From Beroe ovata (Eukaryota; Ctenophora; Nuda; Beroida; Beroidae), in contig CAMPET010000062.1 in NCBI GenBank assembly GCA_946803715.1, forward strand, positions 90,540-101,085: a stretch of DNA of 10,546 nucleotides. The letters are read 5' to 3'. Shown here one piece after another: positions 1 through 7,149 of this stretch; within the stretch, counting starts at the first letter, position 1; every line of letters begins with the position of its first letter. Below the pieces are notes generated by a model. The model saw only the letters and a program-made list of their open reading frames with translations, was not told the DNA's origin and did not search any database. The position numbers were made by a program, and so were the translations under genes.

Positions 1-282
1 CACACACACGCAAAAGTCGAAATTCGGACAACGATATTTCAACTGAATTTCAGTGAAGGATCATTAGAAGACCGGTCATGGATTATGGGTCTGTGGATAG
101 GAAAATGGGCTCCCGGCTCAATAACGTACGTTCCTTGTTTGAACAACCAATCAATACGTGATGATCTTGCTATTGTGACAAATCGTATAGGTTCCTTCGA
201 ATCGTAGAGTGGTATGGAAGTCACTAGAATATTATCTCAGATTTACCATGCATAGCGGATACACGACTATATAGCCTATTCT
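1..282. other. Non-coding, starts in a CA microsatellite
   Basis: Bases 1-9 are the end of a CA repeat cut by the window edge. The only open frame (minus strand, 224-39, 61 codons) matches nothing I recognise and has no clear splice-bounded exon. Confidence 0.5.
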
Positions 283-360
283 GCAGCTGCTGACTATCCA
301 GTAGCTGCTGACTGTAGCTATCCAGTGGCTGCTGACTATCCAGTAGCTGCTGACTGCAGT
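283..360. repeat. 18-bp minisatellite, four units
   Basis: Units of the type GYRGCTGCTGACTATCCA lie at 283-300, 301-324 (with a 6-bp insertion), 325-342 and 343-358 (truncated). Both unit length and insertion are multiples of three, so one plus-strand frame stays open (AADYPV repeats) from 256 to the TAG ending at 402. It has no ATG, so I call it a minisatellite rather than a gene. Confidence 0.85.
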
Positions 361-376
361 AGTATTATCATTCAAG

Positions 377-395
377 GTGTGTGTGACTGTGTGTG
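377..395. repeat. Short TG-rich tract
   Basis: GTGTGTGTGACTGTGTGTG, directly after the minisatellite. Confidence 0.8.
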
Positions 396-918
396 GGATT
401 AGATCGATTATTGTAAATGGGCTAACTGTAGCCTCCCTGTAACCAGTGTCCTGGAACCTGCAGTAGTCTAGAATCTAGATTCAAAGTCAAATTACTTGTC
501 ATCATGGTCCACTAAAACAATGATATGTTCCACAATTTAAATGAGTATCTGCAAAAGCAAATGGAGGTTCAATATTCTGAATTAAACTGTGAATAAACTG
601 TGAAAATGTCCGTATTTGAGGGAAACACAGAAATAAAGCTGGGTTTACAGTGTGTATAAACTCCAATGAGGTAAGTTCAAAAATTCATCGAATTCGCATT
701 TTATCGTAATAGTTGATTAATTGCAATACTAAGTACTGATAAAAATGTGTTGAAAAGTATTTCTCTACATAACTTACTTGGCAGGAAAGAAATAGTTTTT
801 GAAAAAACGTTACATAATGATTAAGAAATAGTACATAACAGTAGTAAAGCACGTTTAAAAGTGAAGTAGAAAGTACATTCAAGCGAATAGTTTGTTTATA
901 TAAGATTGGTTTACCTAT

Positions 919-945
919 CAAATGATATCGGATTGATATCATTTG
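919..945. repeat. Perfect inverted repeat, 11-bp arms
   Basis: CAAATGATATC (919-929) and its exact complement GATATCATTTG (935-945) flank a 5-bp spacer. No flanking target duplication or transposon terminus was recognised, so it is an isolated hairpin or a dimer-binding site. Confidence 0.85.
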
Positions 946-1216
946 TGGTGCGATTAAGGTGGCACGAATGGTATGCAGCGGACCGCCAGCGGTAAGGAGG
1001 CTGTCAATGTTCAAATGTCAGCAGGAAATCGAAGTTCGGAATACATTGACACAGACACTACAATAGATAAAGCTGCACGTGCGTTATTGTGATTATTGGA
1101 GCAGCTCTGCTTCTGGAAAGTTATTTTCACGTTCATTTTCCATCACCATCACACGATGTGTGACACGGTCTCACGGGCCACGTTACACGTGTCCCAGGGA
1201 AATATTTCACATTCCT

Positions 1217-1226
1217 TGCACGTGCA
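1217..1226. promoter_or_regulatory. Palindromic E-box TGCACGTGCA
   Basis: A 10-bp perfect palindrome with a CACGTG core. A second palindromic E-box, ACACGTGT, lies at 1185-1192, and GCACGTGC lies at 1075-1082. CACGTG is the target of MYC/MAX, USF, TFE and related bHLH-zip factors; use here is inferred. Confidence 0.35.
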
Positions 1227-1499
1227 TGGAGTTAATCATATGCTAAAAATAGCACACGTACTGACAGTGTCGCATTATAATAATGGGCGAGGTTGAAAAC
1301 GTGGCATGATTCCCTGACAATATAGAGTAGAGCTATATTCGATTATCATTATACGTGACTTATTTTACGCTACTCATAACGGCATTTCGGTCATGATAAA
1401 GATACTAGGTATATGATCTTTTTTCAATCACACTGAATTCAACATATTATAGGCAATTTGTCACGGTGTCGATGCAGCAATAAGGCAACAATAACATAC

Positions 1500-2339
1500 C
1501 ACAATGAAATCGCCATATATTGACAGTATCATGTAGCAAAAACTGTTTCAAATGGCGTCTCCTAAGCTTCCTTTTTGACTACCCTGAACGCCAGTAGGCT
1601 CGCGCCAAATGGCAGGATTTGCCACTGACGGATTTGCCACTGGCGGAATGGGGGCAGTATTATGTGTTGAATAAATATAATTGTGTAATCATATGTTACA
1701 GTTCATGACTGCATAAATATCATTGCATCGCGAATAATATTCGAGCATAAGGTAAAAAAACTCACAGGTATTGGAATTTGACGTATATTGTGATTCTATG
1801 AGATTTTCACCAACTGCAGTGCACTACGTATAACTTCAGGACGATAGAAGTGTGAGAATATCGAGTATCTTGGCTCTCATAGGTTGCAACCGTACCGAAT
1901 CGATGAGGCAATCGCTTCAATAGGCGGAATTTCGTCACTTATAAGTGCAACGCTCTCGTTATAATGTGAAATGAGTATATCAGCAAAGTGTGACACTATA
2001 AAGACCGCGCTAAATCAAAATGAACGGATAAAGGGATTCGGAAAGAACGTATCTGTATACGGTACGAAACACAACCAAAATCCCAAACAGTGTTTGTCAT
2101 CTCTCTAGGAGACAGAGGAGGGTGGAGTAATTGTCGGGGGGAGTATAATATCTGGGTGAGGGTTCATCATACGTGTGGTGACACCCAAACATTGACATTC
2201 CACGAAATATAGCTCCAGGATGGTTACATACACGAAACAGCAATCAGCTCCCTGCGAGAGCATCAGCCTATTTCATCCTCACGTATAAACAGGCGAATAA
2301 GCCTATGATCTCCTTGGTTTTTATAATAGAGATGATCAA
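1500..2339. other. Non-coding block with small repeats and an E2F-like site
   Basis: No gene is recognised. Contents: one copy of a dispersed 22-bp motif (1509-1530); an E2F-type site TTTGGCGC on the minus strand (1602-1609); a 15-bp tandem pair GGATTTGCCACTGRC (1615-1644) framed by CGCCAGT/ACTGGCG inverted repeats (1589-1595, 1639-1645); and a TATAAAG-CCGCGC motif (1995-2010) that recurs at 2350. Confidence 0.5.
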
Positions 2340-2429
2340 CAATCACAAAACTATAAAGCCGCGCACGTGAAACACAGTAACCCGGCGACACCCAACTTGC
2401 TGCCCCTTTTCGCGTAACTGCCACCTTGA

Positions 2430-2506
2430 GTCACGTGACGGACAGTGATCTCGAGGGGCGGGGGGAACATCACGGTGGTACCAATGGGACAAACGGGGAT
2501 ATATAG
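2430..2506 (+). promoter_or_regulatory. Promoter-like cluster: E-box, GC box, CCAAT, TATA
   Basis: In order on the plus strand: perfect palindrome GTCACGTGAC (2430-2439), the core of the vertebrate TFEB/TFE3 CLEAR element; GC box GGGGCGGGGGG (2455-2465); CCAAT (2481-2485); and TATATAG (2500-2506). The patch is CpG-rich against an AT-rich background. A start near 2530 would be expected. The CCAAT-TATA spacing of about 15 bp is unusually tight. Downstream, an ATG at 2550 opens 40 codons ending at 2672 that resemble nothing I know, so the target gene is unknown. Confidence 0.4.
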
Positions 2507-2715
2507 CGCGGGGTGTATCCTAACTGTAGCTGCTGGGGGTTCAAACGATATGCCGATATGGAAATTTTTGTGGAAGCTGGGGAGTTGTTCGATCTCTTAT
2601 ACCGATAGAGTTCCCGTCTCTCCCGGGGAGTGGGGTGAGATGAGCAGCTTCATCATACTACCGAGAATATAATCCTGATAGGATGAAAGCCGAGCCTAAA
2701 CTTCCTGTTATAGTT
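2507..2715 (+). other. Possible transcribed region after promoter-like cluster
   Basis: Less AT-rich than its surroundings. The open plus frame through here (ending TAA at 2670-2672) carries no domain and its track start lies upstream of the TATA motif. It could be leader of an unidentified transcript; no conserved exon is visible. Confidence 0.2.
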
Positions 2716-2769
2716 TGTGTGACTGTGACTGTGTCTGTGTCTCTGTGACTGTGTCTGTGTCTGTGTGTT
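2716..2769. repeat. TG-rich hexanucleotide repeat (TGTGWC)n
   Basis: Units TGTGAC and TGTGTC alternate from 2718 to 2767 with one 2-bp insertion at 2742-2743. Alternating purine-pyrimidine sequence. Confidence 0.9.
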
Positions 2770-3134
2770 AAGGAGTTTCAAACAAAATCTAGGTATCAGC
2801 CGTGAAACACAATGCATACCAAAGGAGTGCAGCCCACTGTCACTGTTATAGGTTGCGGTGTATTCAATGCACCTCACAACTAATGAAATCGTTATANTAT
2901 TCGATATTCCCGAAAGACCGCGGGGATATTACTTTATAGCAAAGCGAGGACTTTTTCGCTTTGGTGTTCCTCGCCGCCACATGAAAAGAGTCGCTACTCA
3001 TTCTCAAACTACAATAAATACCACTGCACTATATATATGATATACCGTGTAATATATATGACAGCGGGGGTATAAGATTATGTTATTCGATATGGATTAT
3101 TTCGGCATTATGAACATGGAAATCATATGTTACA
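2770..3134. other. Non-coding spacer with overlapping hairpins
   Basis: Contains an N at 2897 and two mutually exclusive stems: CAAAGCGA/TCGCTTTG (2940-2947, 2956-2963) and GCGAGGA/TCCTCGC (2944-2950, 2968-2974). No gene is recognised. Confidence 0.5.
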
Positions 3135-3154
3135 TGTGTGTGTGTGTGTTTGTG
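3135..3154. repeat. TG microsatellite
   Basis: Perfect TG alternation from 3135 to 3149, then TTGTG. Confidence 0.9.
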
Positions 3155-3465
3155 ATAATAACTATCACGCAAATGCTGCACATGCACGCATGAACATATT
3201 TGAGTACCGGGTGAACAACACGGAGCGTGTTTGATTGAGTCTGGGGAATAGTCGGATTGGAGTTCGGCACATCGATCAGCTATATAGCATTTCGAATTCC
3301 CTTTGAAATGTTCAGTTCCACTCGAGTGCCGAGCTCTTTTCCACTTGATTCTCCTTCGTATGACCGTGAATTTATGGTTGGCTAGCCCCTGCTGTAAATG
3401 TGATGGTAATTTTATGTGGCAAATGTGTCGGGACATGGATCTCCGTCATTTCTTCTTCCCAACAC
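3155..3465. other. Spacer between TG tracts, no gene seen
   Basis: The 117-codon minus frame (3436-3083) crosses here but runs into a TG tract, reading as His-Thr repeats, and shows no domain. I regard it as fortuitous. Confidence 0.5.
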
Positions 3466-3573
3466 TGTGTGTGTGTGTGTGTGTGTGTTTATGGGTGTGT
3501 GTGTGTGAGTGTGTGTATGAGTGTGTGTGTGAGTGTGTGAGGTTGTGTGTGTGAGTGTGTGTGGTTGTGTNTG
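3466..3573. repeat. Long TG microsatellite with an ambiguous base
   Basis: About 108 bp of TG alternation broken by A and TT changes, with N at 3571. The base call was probably lost in the repeat. It creates spurious Cys-Val frames. Confidence 0.95.
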
Positions 3574-3615
3574 GTACCCTCTGCCCCCACTGTCTAGTTA
3601 GAATTAGGTACACAG

Positions 3616-3650
3616 TCTGTGTGTATGTGTCTGTGTCTGTGTGAGTGAGT
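3616..3650. repeat. TG-rich tract
   Basis: TG alternation interrupted by C and A, in the same orientation as its neighbours. Confidence 0.85.
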
Positions 3651-3685
3651 TTGGTGCGTATAAAAGTGACATTTCTCTCTGATTT

Positions 3686-3741
3686 TTGTGTGTGTGTGTG
3701 GTTGTGTGGTTGTGTGTCTGTGTGTGTGTGTGTGTGTGTGT
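3686..3741. repeat. TG microsatellite
   Basis: A 56-bp TG-rich tract, the last of the cluster, ending 13 bp before a GC box. Confidence 0.95.
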
Positions 3742-3753
3742 ATCAAAGGTAAC

Positions 3754-3780
3754 GGGGCGGCAGTCCAACTATATATAAAG
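3754..3780 (+). promoter_or_regulatory. GC box and TATA box pair
   Basis: GGGGCGG (3754-3760) is followed 11 bp later by TATATAAAG (3772-3780), a very good TATA match. A start near 3805 would follow. No coding exon is recognised downstream, so function is unproven. Confidence 0.3.
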
Positions 3781-4190
3781 ATTCTCACAATCGCCTATTC
3801 TAAACTGCGAAAAGAGAGAGAAATGCTCTGATATCGTATATTTTCCTGTGACATGGACGACCTAGGGCTGTGGATATTTGCTGCAAAATACAGCTGAACG
3901 GAATTCGGGCATCTCGGTCAAGCCTAGCTAAACAATCGACTGAGAGACCGAGAAACAAAGTTTAACGTAATTATCTTCAATTATGTGATGAGGTTGTAAC
4001 AGTTTTGCTGTCTTGTAACAGTTTTGCTGTCTGTGAATATGTAATATGGCCGTGCAATGAAGCATATGGTATAGAGAGGTCACAATTTATGTCTTAGCAT
4101 ACAGTACTGCATATCCATCACAATAAGGACCACACGACATCTAGCCCAGATTAGCAAACCGATTTCCCGTCTTACAGTTAAACATCCTCG
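3781..4190. other. Non-coding block with a perfect 19-bp tandem duplication
   Basis: TTGTAACAGTTTTGCTGTC is repeated head to tail at 3994-4012 and 4013-4031 with no mismatch, a recent duplication. Nothing else is recognised. Confidence 0.7.
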
Positions 4191-4194
4191 CGTG

Positions 4195-4245
4195 ATTGGT
4201 CACGCGGTATCCATGGTGATTGGTGAGTGTCATGTGACACGTGAC
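4195..4245. promoter_or_regulatory. Double CCAAT box with overlapping E-box palindromes
   Basis: Two inverted CCAAT boxes in the shared context GTGATTGGT (ATTGG at 4195-4199 and 4219-4223) are 24 bp apart. They are followed by GTCATGTGAC (4229-4238) and GACACGTGAC (4236-4245), each one mismatch from the palindrome at 2430. This combination of NF-Y-type and bHLH-zip-type sites is typical of proximal promoters. No attached gene is identified. Confidence 0.4.
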
Positions 4246-5040
4246 CAGTACAGGTAGTGATGATGTCTGGCGAGTCTCTCGTCCGGAGGACCGACACTCT
4301 GGCTTATATCGCGGTCTGCAGGGCATACCAGTACCCAATGTGTATAGTAAACACCCCTCTCAGTAGCGTGTGACTTTGTATCACGCCGCGCGCGCCTATA
4401 CGTGTACATCGAGAATTATGTTTAATCTGCGTTAATTCACTCGTCATTTAGAGACCTTGTTGTCTGTTTACATGTATAACAGTGCGGACTTATTTCCCAT
4501 CTGACATATAGAATCAGGTTGTGAAGTACAGTGGAAATTACAGTATTACAACAGTACAGACATCAAAATATGCGCGTCATCGAAGATGACTGATATTGAT
4601 TAAGATCAATAAGGTATTAAAGAAGATGGCTTTAACCGGAAAAAAGGTTGGAATTGGGACGGGGTTGTACGGTATTGTTTAGTCGAAATTCAAATGAGTG
4701 TAATTAACGTCAACTTCCGTTGCATACAACATAATATAATGGTAACTTAGTTGAGTCTATTATCATATGATCCGATTAAAACAATCGCGACAGGATAAAC
4801 AAACGTGATATGATCTTGTACTACCTCGAGTTTAACGCAATTGACTGTATAATCAGAGCAACAACCTCCAATATAGTGATACGTCCAACTTCTACTGAGT
4901 CATTTACAGAGGCTAAGTTGGGAACAAGTCATGGATTACAATACTTATCCGCCATCAATTTCTCTCTCATCGCATTGCAACTATAGGTACCGTGCGGCTT
5001 GTAACAGTAACATGCACGCGGATATCTAGTATGTTAATGA
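4246..5040. other. Non-coding block, CpG patch and small hairpins
   Basis: Holds a short CpG-rich run at 4383-4396 and two adjacent hairpins: GTCATC-GAA-GATGAC (4576-4590) and TATTGAT-TAAG-ATCAATA (4594-4611). The minus frame at 4338-4141 has no recognisable product. Confidence 0.5.
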
Positions 5041-5044
5041 TGTT

Positions 5045-5063
5045 GTTAATTGAATCAATTAAC
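5045..5063. repeat. Inverted repeat, 9-bp arms, 1-bp centre
   Basis: GTTAATTGA-A-TCAATTAAC. The GTTAAT half-sites recall HNF1, but the spacing is too wide for that consensus. Confidence 0.75.
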
Positions 5064-5106
5064 GTCGCAATTTCTGCAATGGATTTGCTCACGTCAGGCT
5101 GTGTAG

Positions 5107-5189
5107 AATCGCGACATATCACGCGATTGATCCGCCATTATATCGCCATATACTGACACTGTCTGAGCCTGATTGCTCCATGGCACGTG
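5107..5189. promoter_or_regulatory. Cluster: inverted repeat, GCCAT tandem, E-box
   Basis: AATCGCG/CGCGATT inverted repeat (5107-5113, 5122-5128); tandem ATCCGCCATTAT and ATCGCCATATA (5130-5152), carrying YY1-like GCCAT cores; the second copy of the dispersed 22-bp motif (5142-5163); and CACGTG (5184-5189). Regulatory function is inferred from density only. Confidence 0.25.
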
Positions 5190-6729
5190 TCAGGGAGTTG
5201 AGTAATAAACTGCGAGCAAATTACGATCTGCCAGGTCATGGAATGCGGACAAACAACTCGGAAATTCGATCGGAAAGTTATGACAAAACGTTATCAATGA
5301 GCGGTGTTGTTGATATAGATGATCTCAAGACCATAGTTGTGACGCAATATTCCCTTAATCATATCAACTCGAATAGCGAATTCGATGGATGACGAATTCG
5401 ATGGATGACGAACTCATCCATTTATGGGCATAATAGAGGGATTCTATGACCTTATTTGGCTAGAATGATACGACTAACAAATGTTACCATATCTTGTTGC
5501 TATTTTCATCACTATGATGATGAATGAGTAAGGACATTGTTCTGACAAGCTGTTTAGACGAGCAGTAATTTGTATGACAAAATTGCGAAATGATGTAATG
5601 AAGAACACCACCCATCACTAGGCCACATTTACATCAAAATAAAGCAATATGGTACACACTCACTCATCAATCAAAGGATAAGCACGCTTGTTCTTCCTGG
5701 CAATACGGGCGTGGTAATGACGAGTGACGACTATTCGCCATAGTCTCTATAACATAAGATGATTAGAAAGTTAGCAGGATTATAAAGAGAAAAAGTAGGG
5801 ACTTGTAGCTTCGAATCGTTGTTCAAGGAATTAACGGAATTTAGGGAAATCATTATTATCATGTGCACGTTTTCGAGGAATGTACAGACGGCGTGCAATA
5901 GCCAACTGCCCATGGCTGTAGACCACTTTAATCAGGTTTCACGGTTACTTCAGACCATCGCTCGCGTCTCTGATACACATATATTGTTCGCTACGGTACG
6001 TCCAGATCACAGGAAATTGGCGTGGCCAGCTACGGAACCTATCGCTCGCTGTAACTGCCATATTGAATAGACCAATGCGGATAGGTTTCTACCTCCTAAT
6101 TAATTGAGCTGCGTTTTTTCGATTATTTTAATGTATGATGGGGCCAAGAGTCAGTTTGAAGAAACCAGACATCAAAGTTAAACCGTCACTGGGTTATTGT
6201 CCAACTGGCGGACTTATCGTCAAAATTTAGAAGAATTCAAATCACTAACGGAATAATAGCTTCTGCAGGGAATGTTGCAGAACACATTATATAGTTTCAG
6301 GGTTATAACAGTAAGCTTCATAAAGGTACATTCTAGTTATAGAAAGGTGCAACTGGAAGGTTTTAGGTTATTAGGTACTAGCACCTATTTTGTAACTTCA
6401 GTGATGGGTAATAGAATATTGGGGTACATCGACATAACAGAATGTATACCGTGAACATTTAAAGTGGGTGGGAGAAATACGAGATTGAGAGAGAAAACTG
6501 ACATGACCAATATTTCAGGTGGATATTCTGCATCTAGACCAGAGGTACGAATCAGCCGTAGATAGGACTACAATGAACAGCTCTATACTTGGAATGCAGA
6601 CCCGTGATAGGTCTTCTGTTCATCACATCAATCCAATAGACCGTACGTTGGTGTTAAACAACACCCGAAAACCTTGAAACTGCAACTGTTTCTCGTCAAT
6701 GTTGTTCCTGACATGAACTCTGTTCAGCG
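5190..6729. other. Non-coding block with a 16-bp tandem duplication
   Basis: CGAATTCGATGGATGA is duplicated exactly at 5377-5392 and 5393-5408. Frames at 5180-5392, 5819-6070 (TTG start) and 6272-6454 are short, lack known domains and show no convincing exon boundaries. No gene is recognised. Confidence 0.5.
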
Positions 6730-7149
6730 ATGAGGAATTTTCCAGCGAAGTGCGAGGAATTGTCAATTCCCAATCCGTTGCGGTTAATATGCAACAATTT
6801 TATCCAAATAAGCGTTTTCTCTTCGAATTATATCAAAATAGATAAGAATCCAATTGTTTTTAACATCAATGCAGAAATCAGCATGTCATTCCAAGTTATG
6901 TCAGAGTTTGTTTTCAATAAGACCACAATCATTGTGAAAATAGTCGCGCGCGGCGCGCATCAGATCGTCACACTGCAGACAAACAAAATGTGCTTTTTAT
7001 TTGCAAGATTTTCCGCGCGTACCAAGGACGTGTATAAAATCTATGACCGAGCCACAGGCAAAGGCGAATTGAGGCAGGAGGTGCAATGTGAATGGAAATT
7101 GGAAGTATTTCCTAACATACTTTCCATTTTCCAACGTCACGGGATGTGA
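6730..7149 (+). CDS. Unrecognised 139-codon open reading frame, doubtful
   Basis: ATG at 6730 with an in-frame stop just upstream (6709-6711), ending TGA at 7147-7149. The predicted protein has no signal peptide, membrane span or motif I recognise; it is Ile/Val/Phe-rich in the middle and becomes charged and basic toward the C-terminus (SARTKDVYKIYDRATGKGEL). A CpG-rich run CGCGCGCGGCGCGC lies inside it (6945-6958). AATAAA follows about 290 bp downstream (7437-7442). A 139-codon frame is somewhat longer than expected by chance for DNA of this composition, but there is no homology support. It may be a single-exon orphan gene, a transposon remnant or chance. Confidence 0.15.
   Translation: MRNFPAKCEELSIPNPLRLICNNFIQISVFSSNYIKIDKNPIVFNINAEISMSFQVMSEFVFNKTTIIVKIVARGAHQIVTLQTNKMCFLFARFSARTKDVYKIYDRATGKGELRQEVQCEWKLEVFPNILSIFQRHGM

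Larger units (their letters stand above)
403..1500. other. AT-rich non-coding block with palindromic E-boxes
   Basis: No gene is recognised. It contains an 11-bp imperfect tandem pair (584-605), an 11-bp-arm inverted repeat (919-945), three CACGTG E-boxes (1076, 1186, 1219) and a 7-bp-arm hairpin (1319-1339). The 109-codon minus frame at 1014-685 has no recognisable domain and its low-complexity hydrophobic reading fits chance. Confidence 0.5.

Noticed and set aside
283-360. CRISPR array
   Set aside because: Units are adjacent without unique spacers and the DNA is clearly eukaryotic.
919-945. Helitron 3' hairpin
   Set aside because: No CTRR terminus follows the stem on either strand.
685-1014. 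109-codon minus-strand frame as a gene
   Set aside because: No recognisable domain, low-complexity Tyr/Leu/Phe composition typical of translated AT-rich DNA, and no supporting splice sites.
2538-2548. tRNA/SINE-like B box GGTTCAAACGA
   Set aside because: No matching A box at the right distance and no cloverleaf could be drawn.
2445-2672. 75-codon plus frame
   Set aside because: The apparent start is GTG and lies upstream of the TATA motif; only the part from ATG 2550 could be translated from a start near 2530.
2974-2983. Strong Kozak-like CCGCCACATG
   Set aside because: The frame it opens is only about 20 codons with no similarity; chance in a CpG-rich spot.
3330-3350. Histone mRNA 3' stem-loop (GAGCTCTTTTCC)
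   Set aside because: The complementary arm is missing and no histone gene is nearby.
3303-3788. Open frames reading Cys-Val or His-Thr repeats
   Set aside because: They are translations of TG/CA microsatellites, with no other coding signal.
5045-5063. HNF1 site
   Set aside because: Half-sites match but the consensus has one base between them, not seven.
5180-5392. 70-codon frame starting at ATG inside a CACGTG region
   Set aside because: No family resemblance; its end lies in a 16-bp tandem duplication, and frame length is within chance.
5819-6070. 83-codon plus frame
   Set aside because: It opens with TTG, which animals rarely use, and I recognise no motif or exon boundaries.
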